Assembly: GCA_016286385.1 (NCBI GenBank)
Contig: JAEESO010000006.1
Location: 1 to 64,000 of the forward strand
From: Bacteroidales bacterium
Lineage (GTDB): Bacteria; Bacteroidota; Bacteroidia; Bacteroidales; UBA932
Direction: 5' to 3'
DNA: 64,000 nucleotides
The position numbers and the translations under genes were made by a program. This document shows positions 1 through 8,798 of the stretch, piece by piece (the first letter of the stretch is position 1; every line of letters starts with the position of its first letter). Below the pieces are notes generated by a model. It did not search any database. It worked only from the letters and a program-made list of their open reading frames with translations, and had not been told where the DNA came from.

Positions 1-1695
1 GTAATCTCAGATGCCCGCGTGAAACTTGACAGGGGATCGGCAGAAATCTCAACGGAACTTATATCTGTCCAGAAAGACAAGAGGGCACATCAGTATCCCC
101 GCAGCGAGGTTTATAAGGTGTCGGAGGCCCGGGACCAACTTGTGGCAATGGTGGCAAAGACCTATCCTTCCGTAAACCTGGATTCCCTCTTCCGCCGCAC
201 CGGCGTCTATTCGGCCATAGTTCCAAACCTTATCTTTGACAAGACAATGACGGAACTCACGCACGCGGGTTCGTCAGACTATATTTCTCCAACCCTTGGG
301 TATGTCAAGGCCGATGAAAAGATTGTCTCCCGCGGGGAGATCGTTACCTCTGAGATAGCCCAGATCCTTGACAGCTACAAGGAGGAATACAACAAGGTTT
401 ACGGCTACAGCGGCCCCAGGGTGCTCCTGTATTTTGGTAATCTCCTTCTGGCCCTGGCCCTTGTGGTAATCCTATACCTTGTGGTGTATTTCACCAACAG
501 CATGGTGTTCCAGGACCGCAAGCGCTACTATTACCTCCTTACAATATTCCTTCTGGCATCGGCCATCACCTTTATCTGTGAGAAAACGGTGCCTCACCTC
601 AAGTACATCATCCCTTATCCGGTGTTTGCCCTGTACCTTCTGGCATTTTTCCGCAAGAGGCTGGTGATGCCGTTCTACATGGTCACGCTGCTGCCGCTTC
701 TGATTTTCTGCGGCAACGGCATGGAACTTTTTGTGATGTACCTTGCGGCGGGAACCGTCACCATAGAGACTTTCGGATACTTCAGCAAGGGCTGGAGGCA
801 GTTCCTCAATGCCGCCATCATCTTTGGCGTGGAGGCCCTCATCTTCCTTTCTTTCCGCCTCATAGATGTGGGAAGCAATTCGGCCTGGTGGATGGACGTC
901 ATCCTCATTTTCATAGGCTCTGTCTCTACCGTAGCCCTGTATCCTCTGATCTACCTCTTTGAGAAGATATTCAACCTTGTGTCCGTCACAAGGCTCATAG
1001 AGCTGGCCGATACATCAAATCCTCTCCTTCAGGAACTCTCCGCAAAGGCGCCCGGAACCTTCCAGCACAGCCTTCAGGTTATGAATATGGTAGACGCAGT
1101 GGGCCGCGCAACGGATGCAAATGTGCAGCTACTTCGTGCCGCAGCCCTTTACCATGACCTTGGAAAGATGCAGAATCCTATGTGCTTTGTAGAGAATCAG
1201 AGCGCCATCCCGGAGGCCGCTTCCTACCATCAGGGGAAGTCCTACAAGGAAAGTGCAATAGATATAATCCGCCACGTGGATGATGGCCTTGCAATAGCTG
1301 AGGAAAACCGTATCCCCGGTGAGATCCAGGCGTTTATCCGCACCCATCATGGCACTTCGCCGGCAGGGTATTTCCTCAATAAGTACCTCAATGAGGGCGG
1401 TGACCCTTCAGATGTGGCGGAATTCTACTATCACGGCCAGAAACCCACAACCAAGGAGGAGGTGATCCTCATGGTATGTGACTCCATAGAAGCCGCTTCC
1501 AGGACGCTCAAGGACTTCTCCACGGAATCCTGCGACCGCTTTGTGGAAGGAATCGTAGCGGGCAAGGAAAAGGCCGGTCAGCTGGAGGATGCCGATATTA
1601 CAATTCACGACCTTAATCTGATGAAGCGTATGCTCAAGACATATCTTCAGCAGATTTATCACGGGAGGGTGAGTTATCCCAAGCGCAGAGGTTGA
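1..1695 (+). CDS. HD-domain (7TM-HD, PgpH/YqfF-like) membrane phosphodiesterase, 5' partial
   Basis: The reading frame is open to the left edge, so the true start lies outside the window; a GTG at 19 is only the first in-window start-like codon. What is seen: an N-terminal soluble part, then a run of about seven hydrophobic segments (roughly residues 135-320 counting from base 19), then a cytoplasmic HD domain with ALYHDLGK (metal-binding HD pair and Lys) and a later THHGTSP. This order is that of the 7TM-HDED plus HD family; the Gram-positive member PgpH hydrolyses cyclic di-AMP. The same reaction is an inference here. It is followed 62 bp downstream by the trigger factor gene, which has its own promoter. 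Family members are about 680-800 aa, so about 100-200 residues are missing on the left. Confidence 0.85.
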   Translation, partial: VISDARVKLDRGSAEISTELISVQKDKRAHQYPRSEVYKVSEARDQLVAMVAKTYPSVNLDSLFRRTGVYSAIVPNLIFDKTMTELTHAGSSDYISPTLGYVKADEKIVSRGEIVTSEIAQILDSYKEEYNKVYGYSGPRVLLYFGNLLLALALVVILYLVVYFTNSMVFQDRKRYYYLLTIFLLASAITFICEKTVPHLKYIIPYPVFALYLLAFFRKRLVMPFYMVTLLPLLIFCGNGMELFVMYLAAGTVTIETFGYFSKGWRQFLNAAIIFGVEALIFLSFRLIDVGSNSAWWMDVILIFIGSVSTVALYPLIYLFEKIFNLVSVTRLIELADTSNPLLQELSAKAPGTFQHSLQVMNMVDAVGRATDANVQLLRAAALYHDLGKMQNPMCFVENQSAIPEAASYHQGKSYKESAIDIIRHVDDGLAIAEENRIPGEIQAFIRTHHGTSPAGYFLNKYLNEGGDPSDVAEFYYHGQKPTTKEEVILMVCDSIEAASRTLKDFSTESCDRFVEGIVAGKEKAGQLEDADITIHDLNLMKRMLKTYLQQIYHGRVSYPKRRG

Positions 1696-1722
1696 TTCTT
1701 CGGCATTTTTTTCCTATCTTTG
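1692..1722 (+). promoter_or_regulatory. Bacteroidota-type promoter of the trigger factor gene
   Basis: TTG at 1692-1694, 20 bp spacer, TATCTTTG at 1715-1722. This matches the Bacteroidota primary sigma consensus (TTG, 19-21 bp, TAnnTTTG). The start codon follows 36 bp downstream at 1758. The TTG at 1692 is therefore a -33 box and not a start codon. Confidence 0.65.
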
Positions 1723-1757
1723 CCGCCCCAAAAGAAATAATAAATAATAATATAACT

Positions 1758-3074
1758 ATGAACGTAACTAAAATCCAGCCCGATGCCCTGAATTATCAGG
1801 TTACCATCGAGATTGCGGCAGCAGATTACGCAGAGCCGCTGAAAAAGCGCCTCAACGAATATCGCCGCAAGGCCGACATTAAAGGTTTCCGCCGTGGAAT
1901 GGCACCTATCGGCCTTATCCAGCGTATGTACGGAGACCAGGCCCTCTACGAGAGCGTTAACGGTATGGTAGGTGACTCCCTTGACAAATTCATCAAGGAT
2001 GAGAAAATCCGCGTAGTTGGAGAGCCCATGCCTTCAGAGGACCAGCCCCAGCTTGCATGGGAAGCCGGTAAGGACTTCACCTTCAAGTTTGACATCGCCC
2101 AAACTCCTGAGATCAACTTTGACGTGAACAAGGACGACAAAGTTGTCTACTACGACATAAACATTACCGCCGCAGAGAAGAAGGCCACCCGTGACCAGAT
2201 GCTCCAGCAGTACGGTTCCCTCCAGGAAGGCAAGAAGGCCGGAGAGAATGACTACATTGTGGCCGATATAGAGAATGAGGGTCACAAGGCCGAGGGCGTG
2301 TATGTTTCCATCGCTCAGGTAGCAGAGGAAGCACGTGGCGCTTTCATCGGCAAGAAGGCAGGGGACAAGTTCCAGATGGACGTAAACGCCGCCTTCACCA
2401 ATGAGACAGACCGCGCTGCAATGCTGAAGGTTGACAAAGCCCAGCTTGCAAACCTTGATCCCATGTTCACCTTCACCGTTGTGAATGTCAAGACTTTTGT
2501 TGCCGCAGAAGCCAACCAGGAAACCTGGGACAAGATGTTCGGAGAGGGCGCTGTTACCACCGAGGAACAGTTTGAGGAGAAGATCACTGAGCGCATCAAG
2601 GCTTCCCATGAGCAGGACGCCAACTACCGCTTTGGCACGGATGTCCGCAATTACTTTGTCCAGAAGGCCGGCCTGGAGCTTCCTGAGGCTTTCCTCAAGA
2701 GGTGGCTGGTGTACGTGAACGAAGGCAAATTCTCCGCAGATCAGGTGGAGAAGGAGTTCCCTTCATTCATCGAGGACTTCAAGTGGCAGCTTGTCCGCGG
2801 CTACATCATGCAGAAATTTGGTCTGAAGGTGTCCCGTGAGGATGTCAAGCAGGCAGCCCTTTCCTATGTGGCTTACCAGTATGCAATGTACGGAATGGGC
2901 GGTGTTCCCCAGAACATCATAGAGTCTTCCGCAGAGAACGTCCTTCAGGACCAGAACCAGTATCGCCGTCTTGAGGAGCAGTGCGAAGACAACGCAGCCA
3001 TCGCCCGCGTCCGTGAGGAAATCACCCTCCAGAACAAGAAGATCTCCATGGAGAAATTCCGTGAATTGAAATAA
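1758..3074 (+). CDS. tig: Trigger factor (ribosome-associated chaperone)
   Basis: 438-aa protein. Trigger factor docks at the ribosomal exit tunnel and shields nascent chains. The N-terminal ribosome-binding domain is recognisable, with the signature loop reading KGFRRGMAP (canonical GFRxGxxP), followed by a divergent middle domain and a long helical C-terminal chaperone arm, as in other Bacteroidota trigger factors. I place the start at ATG 1758 (MNVTKIQPD) because it lies downstream of a clear promoter and begins at the family N-terminus; an in-frame TTG at 1692 is part of that promoter. It lies directly upstream of clpP and clpX, the classical tig-clpP-clpX order of protein quality-control genes. 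Confidence 0.93.
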   Translation: MNVTKIQPDALNYQVTIEIAAADYAEPLKKRLNEYRRKADIKGFRRGMAPIGLIQRMYGDQALYESVNGMVGDSLDKFIKDEKIRVVGEPMPSEDQPQLAWEAGKDFTFKFDIAQTPEINFDVNKDDKVVYYDINITAAEKKATRDQMLQQYGSLQEGKKAGENDYIVADIENEGHKAEGVYVSIAQVAEEARGAFIGKKAGDKFQMDVNAAFTNETDRAAMLKVDKAQLANLDPMFTFTVVNVKTFVAAEANQETWDKMFGEGAVTTEEQFEEKITERIKASHEQDANYRFGTDVRNYFVQKAGLELPEAFLKRWLVYVNEGKFSADQVEKEFPSFIEDFKWQLVRGYIMQKFGLKVSREDVKQAALSYVAYQYAMYGMGGVPQNIIESSAENVLQDQNQYRRLEEQCEDNAAIARVREEITLQNKKISMEKFRELK

Positions 3075-3076
3075 TT

Positions 3077-3112
3077 GTCATTTCGAGCGAGCGAAGCGAG
3101 TCGAGAAATCTC
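3077..3112 (+). repeat. GTCA-type intergenic palindromic repeat between tig and clpP
   Basis: The unit begins GTCATTTCGAGCGAGCGAAG and ends with TCGAGAAATCTC; the arms TCGAG...CTCGA and the inner GCGA/TCGC segments pair to give a hairpin. It fills almost the whole 43-bp tig-clpP gap. It has the same start (GTCA), the same end (ATCTC) and the same palindromic plan as the units at 18.6, 30.9, 33.7 and 55.8 kb, so I treat it as one member of a dispersed family. Confidence 0.6.
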
Positions 3113-3117
3113 ATATT

Positions 3118-3783
3118 ATGACTGATTTTGAAAAGTTTGCAGTGAAGGGGAGGGGCATCAGTTCGATGACCCTTTCTCGTTATTCGTCGGTTTATGACGG
3201 ATACATCAATCCCACAATTACGGAAGAGCGTCAGCTGAATGTTGCCCAGATGGACGTTTTCAGCCGCCTCATGATGGACCGCATCGTTTTCCTGGGAGTT
3301 CCCATCGACGACGACGTAGCCAACATCATCCAGGCCCAGCTGCTATTCCTTGCTTCAAAGGATCCGGGTGCCGATATCACCATGTATCTCAACACTCCCG
3401 GTGGTCAGGTGCACAGCGGCCTTGCCATCTATGACACCATGCAGCTTGTCCAGCCGGATGTTGCAACTGTGTGCACCGGTATGGCAGCATCAATGGGATC
3501 CGTGCTCCTCTGCGCAGGTGAGAAGGGAAAGCGCAGTGCGCTCCCTCATAGCCGCGTCCTCATCCACCAGCCCCTTGGCGGTGCCCAGGGTCAGGCTACT
3601 GAAATCCTCATTGCCGCAAAGGAGATTGAGAAAACCCGTACGGAACTCTTCACCATTATCTCAGAGCACACCGGAAAGCCTTACAAGAAGGTTGCCCAGG
3701 ACGGAGAGCGTGATTATTGGATGACCGCTCAGGAGGCCCTGGAGTACGGTATGGTAGACGAAATCCTTCGCAAGCGCAAGTAA
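3118..3783 (+). CDS. clpP: ATP-dependent Clp protease proteolytic subunit
   Basis: 221 aa, normal ClpP length. Serine peptidase of family S14 that forms a double heptameric ring and degrades substrates unfolded by ClpX. Visible catalytic parts: GMAASMGS around residues 120-127 (Ser nucleophile), HSRVLIHQP around 145-152 (His), and the Asp-containing C-terminal strand. The short N-terminal extension before [13 protein letters not shown] is typical of Bacteroidota ClpP. Its stop codon overlaps the clpX start (TAATG), so the two subunits are translationally coupled. No separate promoter is evident; the gap to tig holds only a palindromic repeat. Confidence 0.95.
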   Translation: MTDFEKFAVKGRGISSMTLSRYSSVYDGYINPTITEERQLNVAQMDVFSRLMMDRIVFLGVPIDDDVANIIQAQLLFLASKDPGADITMYLNTPGGQVHSGLAIYDTMQLVQPDVATVCTGMAASMGSVLLCAGEKGKRSALPHSRVLIHQPLGGAQGQATEILIAAKEIEKTRTELFTIISEHTGKPYKKVAQDGERDYWMTAQEALEYGMVDEILRKRK

Positions 3784-5000
3784 TGGCAGGTAAGAAACAC
3801 CATAATCACTGCATGTTCTGCGGAAGGCCTGACTCCGAGGTCCCGTTCCTTCTGCAGGGCGTGGATGGTTACATCTGCAGTGACTGTGCCACCCTTGCCG
3901 CAGACTATGTGAAGGAAATCCAGGGCTCGCAGGCTTCCAAGGCGGCATCGGCCTCTTTTGGCAAATGCCCCAAACCCCAGGAAATCAAGGCCTATCTGGA
4001 CCAGTACGTGATTGGCCAGGACCGCGCCAAGAAGGTGCTCTCCGTTGCCGTGTACAATCACTACAAAAGGGTTCAGCACAACCTCATAGATAAGCCCCAG
4101 GACGGCGTGGAACTTGAAAAGAGCAACATCCTCCTGGTTGGCCCCACCGGCACCGGAAAAACCCTCCTTGCACGCACCATCGCCAAGATGCTGGACGTTC
4201 CGTTCACCATTGTGGACGCCACCGTGCTCACGGAGGCCGGTTATGTGGGAGAGGACGTTGAAAGCATTCTCACAAGGCTCCTCCAGGAGGCCGATTTCGA
4301 TCTCCAGAAGGCTGAGCGCGGCATTGTGTTCATAGATGAGATAGACAAGATTGCCCGTAAGAGCGATAACCCTTCCATCACCCGCGACGTTTCCGGAGAA
4401 GGCGTGCAGCAGGCAATGCTCAAACTCCTTGAGGGAAGCATCGTGAACGTTCCCCCCAAGGGCGGCCGCAAGCACCCGGAGCAGGAGTTCATCCACGTCA
4501 ACACCCAGAACATCCTCTTCATCTGCGGAGGCGCCTTTGAAGGTATTGAGAGGCACATTGCCCAGAGGAAGAACACCCAGATCATAGGCTTTGGCGCAGA
4601 GGAAAAGCAGCGTATAGCAAAGGATAACCTCCTTCAGTACGTAGACGCCATGGACCTCCGCGCGTACGGCCTTATTCCGGAAATTGTGGGCCGATTACCC
4701 CTTGTCACTTTCCTGGACCAGCTTGACAGGGATTCCCTGAAGCGCATCCTCACGGAGCCCAAGAACGCACTTCTCAAGCAGTACCAGAAACTGTTTGAGA
4801 TTGACGGAATGAAGCTGGAGATTGATCCGGAGGTCCTGGACCTAATTGTGGACACCTCCATCAAGAATAAGCTTGGCGCACGCGGCCTTCGCAGCATCTG
4901 TGAGCGCATCATGGGAGACGCAATGTTTGAAGCTCCCTCCTCCCGCAAGAAGTTATTCCACCTCACCTTAGATTACGCCAAGGCCCGCCTGGAGCAGTAA
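3783..5000 (+). CDS. clpX: ATP-dependent Clp protease ATP-binding subunit ClpX
   Basis: 405 aa. AAA+ unfoldase that recognises substrates and feeds them to ClpP. An N-terminal C4 zinc-binding domain is visible (CMFC at residues 10-13 and CSDC about 20 residues later), then Walker A GPTGTGKT near residue 120, Walker [10 protein letters not shown], sensor and arginine-finger region, and the IGF-containing loop (QIIGFGA) that docks on ClpP. I chose ATG 3783, overlapping the clpP stop, because the zinc domain begins there; a longer in-frame extension to 3717 lies wholly inside clpP. Confidence 0.95.
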   Translation: MAGKKHHNHCMFCGRPDSEVPFLLQGVDGYICSDCATLAADYVKEIQGSQASKAASASFGKCPKPQEIKAYLDQYVIGQDRAKKVLSVAVYNHYKRVQHNLIDKPQDGVELEKSNILLVGPTGTGKTLLARTIAKMLDVPFTIVDATVLTEAGYVGEDVESILTRLLQEADFDLQKAERGIVFIDEIDKIARKSDNPSITRDVSGEGVQQAMLKLLEGSIVNVPPKGGRKHPEQEFIHVNTQNILFICGGAFEGIERHIAQRKNTQIIGFGAEEKQRIAKDNLLQYVDAMDLRAYGLIPEIVGRLPLVTFLDQLDRDSLKRILTEPKNALLKQYQKLFEIDGMKLEIDPEVLDLIVDTSIKNKLGARGLRSICERIMGDAMFEAPSSRKKLFHLTLDYAKARLEQ

Positions 5001-5020
5001 TTCCTCCACTGGCAGCCGTT

Positions 5021-5077
5021 GACTTTTTGTCACAAGATGGACTTTCTGGCACCTTCTGGTGACAAAAAGTCCATCTT
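5021..5077. terminator. Two overlapping inverted repeats downstream of clpX
   Basis: GACTTTTTGTCAC (5021-5033) pairs with GTGACAAAAAGTC (5059-5071), 13/13. AAGATGGACTTT (5034-5045) pairs with AAAGTCCATCTT (5066-5077), 12/12. The right arms overlap, so only one of the two hairpins can form at a time. The second is followed by TTCT rather than a long T-run. It probably ends the tig-clpPX transcript, but the mutually exclusive pairing is unusual for a plain terminator. Confidence 0.5.
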
Positions 5078-5179
5078 TTCTGGTATGGTCCCGGCTTTGC
5101 AATTCCTTTAATCGGCCCTTAGAAAGAGCCCCGGAAATAGGGACACTCCCAAAACCGGAACGATTAAAGTTTTTGAGTT

Positions 5180-5614
5180 ATGTTACCGATGATTAGAAGG
5201 AATAGTGACAACTGGCTGCCGGACATTTTCAATGACTTTTTCGACAACAGCTGGATGGAAAGGCCCACTTATACGGCCCCTGCCATCAATGTAATTGAGA
5301 ACGAGAAGGAGTATGAGGTTGAACTGGCCGCTCCTGGTTTAGACAAGGAAGACTTCAGGGTCCACGTCGATGAAGACAACAACCTCCATATCGAGATGGA
5401 AAAGAAGTCGGAGAACAAGGAGGGCAAAAAGCATGGCCGATATCTCCGCCGCGAGTTCTCCTATGAGAAATTCCAGCAGACGCTGCTTCTTCCTGACGAT
5501 GTTGACGCAGAAAAGATTGAGGCCAAGGTGGAGAAAGGCGTTCTGAACGTCCATATCCCCAAGAAGGAGAAAATCCAGAAGGCCGAAGCCATCAAGCAGA
5601 TTGCTATCCAATAA
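5180..5614 (+). CDS. Hsp20/alpha-crystallin small heat shock protein
   Basis: 144 aa. ATP-independent holdase that binds unfolding proteins. The alpha-crystallin domain covers about residues 35-135: it begins at PAINVIENEKEYEVELAAPG, contains YEKFQQTLLLPDDVD, and ends with KGVLNVHIPKKE (the conserved GVL motif and the I-x-I-like tail). Monocistronic, between the clpX hairpins and a strong terminator at 5661. Its position beside clpPX suggests a stress-response neighbourhood. No CIRCE-like operator was found upstream. Confidence 0.92.
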   Translation: MLPMIRRNSDNWLPDIFNDFFDNSWMERPTYTAPAINVIENEKEYEVELAAPGLDKEDFRVHVDEDNNLHIEMEKKSENKEGKKHGRYLRREFSYEKFQQTLLLPDDVDAEKIEAKVEKGVLNVHIPKKEKIQKAEAIKQIAIQ

Positions 5615-5660
5615 CCGCCTCTGACGCGTAAACTGCTAACTATCAGCCAAATACGTATAC

Positions 5661-5690
5661 TCGGGTGCACTTCGCGGTGCACCCGATTTT
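5661..5690 (+). terminator. Intrinsic terminator after the Hsp20 gene
   Basis: TCGGGTGCAC (5661-5670) and GTGCACCCGA (5677-5686) form a perfect 10-bp stem with loop TTCGCG, followed at once by TTTTG. Clear Rho-independent form. Confidence 0.8.
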
Positions 5691-5738
5691 GTATAACGCG
5701 CTGTGAGTTAGGAACTTACACGCCAGGAGGCGAAATGG

Positions 5739-5769
5739 TTGGAAAAGTGTTGGGAAAAGAGTAAGTTTG
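5739..5769 (+). promoter_or_regulatory. Bacteroidota-type promoter of the EamA gene
   Basis: TTG 5739-5741, 20 bp, TAAGTTTG 5762-5769. The ATG at 5778 is only 8 bases past the -7 box, so the transcript should be almost leaderless. This promoter also excludes the TTG at 5739 as a start. Confidence 0.65.
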
Positions 5770-5777
5770 CACTTGCT

Positions 5778-6686
5778 ATGGCATCCGATTCACTCAAAGG
5801 ACATCTGTCCATTGCGGCGGCGTACACCATATTCGGACTGAATGTGGTGCTGTGCAAAGACATCGCCAACTCTGAGGCGGTGTCTCCGTTTGTGCTTTTC
5901 ACTCTGAGGGCCATCGGGGCATCGGCCGCCTTCTGGATAATGTCCCTGTTCTTGCCAAAAGAGAAGATTGAGAAGGGAGATATGTGGAAGATAGCCCTGG
6001 CATCCTTCCTGGGGCTTTTTGCTACTCAGACCACGTTCCTTGTGGGAATCACAATGGCTACGGCCATAGACTCCGCAATCCTGGGTACTTTAGGGCCCAT
6101 ATTCACTATGCTCTTCGCCTTCCTCTTTGTGGGAGAGCCAATTACCGGGAAGAAGGCAGGGGGCGTTGCCATTAGCCTTGCCGGAGTGCTGTTTCTCATT
6201 TTCAATTCAGTTCACGGAGGAGGTGCATCGGCCACAACCCCTCTAGGTCTTGTGATGTTGCTCCTGAACAGCCTCACCTTCTCAATGTACCTTGGAATAT
6301 TCCGGCCCATTATCTCCAAGTACAGCGTTGTGACATTTATGAAGTGGGCGTTCCTGTTTTCGCTGCTGTACTCGCTTCCTTTATCGGCCAAAGGGCTTGT
6401 CACTACGGACTACGCTGCAATTCCCTCCCTGGTGCGCTGGGAGATTGGCTATCTCATAGTCTTTGCAACGGTGATTGCGTATTACCTCATACCCTACGGC
6501 CAGAAGTTCATCAGGCCCACGTTAGTGAGCATGTACAACTACCTCTCTCCTGTCATTGCTACCGTTGTAAGCATTTGGACAGGGCTGGACGTCATTACTT
6601 GGCAGAAGATAGTTGCCGCTAGCGCCATAGTTGGAGGTGTGATCCTTGTGAGCAGGAGCCGTGCTGCCAAAGTGACCCCGAAATAA
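5778..6686 (+). CDS. EamA/DMT-family transporter
   Basis: 302 aa with about ten hydrophobic helices in two repeated halves, the standard EamA (drug/metabolite transporter, RhaT-like) layout. The first half starts HLSIAAAYTIFGLNVVLCKD; the repeat boundary is near residue 150, after a GVLFLIF helix. Substrate cannot be read from the sequence. Start at ATG 5778 is fixed by the promoter immediately upstream. Monocistronic. A second EamA protein is encoded at 62914-63852 in the same window. Confidence 0.85.
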   Translation: MASDSLKGHLSIAAAYTIFGLNVVLCKDIANSEAVSPFVLFTLRAIGASAAFWIMSLFLPKEKIEKGDMWKIALASFLGLFATQTTFLVGITMATAIDSAILGTLGPIFTMLFAFLFVGEPITGKKAGGVAISLAGVLFLIFNSVHGGGASATTPLGLVMLLLNSLTFSMYLGIFRPIISKYSVVTFMKWAFLFSLLYSLPLSAKGLVTTDYAAIPSLVRWEIGYLIVFATVIAYYLIPYGQKFIRPTLVSMYNYLSPVIATVVSIWTGLDVITWQKIVAASAIVGGVILVSRSRAAKVTPK

Positions 6687-6753
6687 CAGTCAGAAACCGG
6701 CACGCAATATACTGCCCGCCAGGAACAAACCAGCTATATGTTGGGCAGTTTCT

Positions 6754-7800
6754 TCATATCTCCACGAGTTCCGCCTGTCTGTGAGCGTCCATAGTCATTA
6801 TCATGCCTACCACTCCAAAGTAGTCCTTCACACCTTCTGCGACTCCGTTTGAGCGGAGGAAAAGGTTGAAGAACCACCTTTGGGTGCTTTCTATCCACTT
6901 GACTATCTTTCCCTTCCAATATTCACGGGAGGCTGTATAATCAGTCTTTGCTTTATCACAGATGGAGCCCGTGAACTGCTTGAATTCTTCTTCTGTGAGA
7001 AGATAGCGTGCATTGGATAGGACATAAGACAGGATTGAGAGGTAACCGCTGTAACGGACAGAAGCGTTCCCGGACCGCCGGCAGCACTCAAAGCCCCAGT
7101 AACTTGCTTCCGCCTCACTGGTAATCCCGGCAAGATGCCCCATCTCATGAGCGGCAACATAAGGGTACTCGTGCTCCAGCAGAGAGCGGTTTACCTGGGA
7201 TTCGCAGAAGAAGGGGCCCATATACCCATGTACTACAACGGCCGAAAAAAGAGGATTGAGGATAGGCTTCTTGATGTGCTGCCACTTATGCAGGGCGGCG
7301 TATCCGTAGGAAGTGACATAATCGGAATAGAAGGCCCGGATCTCGAACTCCTGGATTTCGGGATCAAATCCATCGGCTTCATCGGCCGCCCTGTTAAGCT
7401 GAGCGGTATAATCCGTAAGGAACCTTGTGAAAGCCTCTTTCTCAAACCTTACCTTCCGGATACCGTTCCGCTCATACAGTCCAGTCCTATAATAATTGTT
7501 TCCCCAGCCCATATAGAACCAGACGTAGAGCCACATGGCCACCACAGTCGTCCTGCCTAGCCAGCGGAGGAATCCTTCCTTGTGCTTGATGGCTTTAACC
7601 AGAATATCCACAAAGGTAACCACAAAAGCCAGCACCACTATCTCTTCCAGGGAAAAAGGAAGCCTTGCTCCAAGCCAGGAAAGAACGGTGCAGATACCAG
7701 GATAGAGGTGCTGGGCATAAAAGTCCGCCACTTCCCGGGAGAACCGGCAAAGAAGGCAGAATGCAAGAAGGACAAGCCCTATGATGGTCTTCTTCTTCAT
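6754..7800 (-). CDS. DUF3810-family membrane protein with HExxH motif
   Basis: 348 aa. Two or three N-terminal hydrophobic segments (from KTIIGLVLLAFCLLC, then EEIVVLAFVVTFVDILV and VVAMWLYVWFYMGW) are followed by a long soluble region carrying AAHEMGHLAGI, an HExxH zinc-metallopeptidase-like site, then SEAEASYWGF, the usual downstream acidic part. This matches DUF3810, a Bacteroidota family of unproven function; peptidase activity is inference. Start ATG 7800 (MKKKTIIG) is preferred over 7833 because a -7-like element TATATTTG reads leftward at 7838-7831 and would overlap the longer start. It converges with the EamA gene. Confidence 0.75.
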   Translation of the reverse strand: MKKKTIIGLVLLAFCLLCRFSREVADFYAQHLYPGICTVLSWLGARLPFSLEEIVVLAFVVTFVDILVKAIKHKEGFLRWLGRTTVVAMWLYVWFYMGWGNNYYRTGLYERNGIRKVRFEKEAFTRFLTDYTAQLNRAADEADGFDPEIQEFEIRAFYSDYVTSYGYAALHKWQHIKKPILNPLFSAVVVHGYMGPFFCESQVNRSLLEHEYPYVAAHEMGHLAGITSEAEASYWGFECCRRSGNASVRYSGYLSILSYVLSNARYLLTEEEFKQFTGSICDKAKTDYTASREYWKGKIVKWIESTQRWFFNLFLRSNGVAEGVKDYFGVVGMIMTMDAHRQAELVEI

Positions 7801-7830
7801 TTTGTTACATAAAAACCTATTTACCTGATC

Positions 7831-7838
7831 CAAATATA
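7831..7838 (-). promoter_or_regulatory. Probable -7 box of the DUF3810 gene
   Basis: TATATTTG on the minus strand, 30 bases before ATG 7800. No TTG is found at the correct distance, so this is a half-site only. Confidence 0.4.
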
Positions 7839-7857
7839 ACCATTTAATTCAGAATCA

Positions 7858-8046
7858 GGGCAGCTGGTAACACAAAAATGGCGTTATTTGTGTTACCAGC
7901 TGCCCTCCGGGACATCTACGGACACAAAAACGGACGTTTTTGTGTCACGGGCTGCCCAGCACGCTCGCAGCGGACATGGTGGAGGTTAAGTTACTGTCAC
8001 ACAGGTAATTACAAAAGTTTCTACCAGAACTTTTTCTGGTAGAAAC
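7858..8046. repeat. Cluster of three perfect hairpins in a 339-bp intergenic gap
   Basis: The gap 7801-8139 has no gene. It holds three perfect inverted repeats: 7858-7876 with 7887-7905 (19-bp arms, GGGCAGCTGGTAACACAAA type), 7921-7931 with 7936-7946 (GACACAAAAAC type, 4-base loop), and 8017-8029 with 8034-8046 (GTTTCTACCAGAA type, 4-base loop). None has a long T-tract directly after it, apart from A/T-rich arms. The rest of the gap (8047-8139) shows nothing I recognise. The hairpins may end the converging or tandem minus-strand transcripts, or be non-coding repeats. Confidence 0.6.
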
Positions 8047-8139
8047 ATCTATAAGTAGCTGTAAATTGAGCACTTAGCCCCAACCGCAAGGGGAGAACAA
8101 TTAGCGCGGAGGGAGAGGTATTACTGTCCAGGTAAGAAT

Positions 8140-8790
8140 CTAGACGTGGAACCCGAAGGAGTCAAAGAAGCGGGCGTAGCCCTCATTGTGGAGGTCTGTG
8201 CCCTGGGTGTCGTAGAGGCCTTCAGTGAGTAGTGCCTGCGCCCGGGCGCTCACGGCCTCACCATAAAGGCCTTCCAGAGATCCGATATTCCTTTGAAGCA
8301 GCGCGCCGGCTTCCTTGAAACTGCGGTAGCGGTCCATATCCAGATAGAGGTATCGTTCAGGGTGGGCCAGAACCGGTTGATAGCCCATATCAAGAAGCCG
8401 CCTGATCTCATCTTCCGGGACGATGTCCCCGATGCGGCTGGCCTTGTGGATGGGGAGTTCTATGAGGATGTGATTGCCTTCCCAGGGGAGTAGCCAGCCC
8501 TTCTCAAGGGTCTCAGGCCAGGTTTCAGGGATGAGCCTGTATTCCATTGACGGAGTGAGTTCAAGGGGAATGTCCTGCCTTACAAGTTCCTCCTGAAGGG
8601 CATTGCAGGCGCGAATGACATCCTCCGGAACATTTGGATACTTTCCAACCCGGTGAGATGTGCACACAGCCTTCCTGAATCCCCACTTCACCTGGTAACG
8701 GGCAAGAATGACGGATTCCGCCATACACTTGGAGCCGTCGTCAAGGAGCGGCAGGATATGGCAATGGCAGTCTGTGCGCGGATCAATCAT
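8140..8790 (-). CDS. PHP-domain tyrosine-protein phosphatase (CpsB/YwqE-like)
   Basis: 216 aa. The N-terminus TDCHCHILPLLDDG is the metal-binding start of the PHP-type (CpsB/CapC/YwqE) phosphotyrosine phosphatases; later PVLAHPERY supplies further His ligands and a C-terminal GTDLHNEGY the last metal residues. Such enzymes usually dephosphorylate bacterial tyrosine kinases controlling capsule or exopolysaccharide, but no polysaccharide gene lies nearby. Slightly short for the family (about 240-255). It follows the GNAT gene by 8 bp and probably belongs to the same minus-strand transcript as the 584-aa membrane protein. Confidence 0.82.
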   Translation of the reverse strand: MIDPRTDCHCHILPLLDDGSKCMAESVILARYQVKWGFRKAVCTSHRVGKYPNVPEDVIRACNALQEELVRQDIPLELTPSMEYRLIPETWPETLEKGWLLPWEGNHILIELPIHKASRIGDIVPEDEIRRLLDMGYQPVLAHPERYLYLDMDRYRSFKEAGALLQRNIGSLEGLYGEAVSARAQALLTEGLYDTQGTDLHNEGYARFFDSFGFHV

Positions 8791-8798
8791 CGGGTGCT

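Noticed and set aside
1692..1757. N-terminal extension of trigger factor from TTG
   Set aside because: The TTG is the -33 box of its promoter and the family N-terminus is at 1758.
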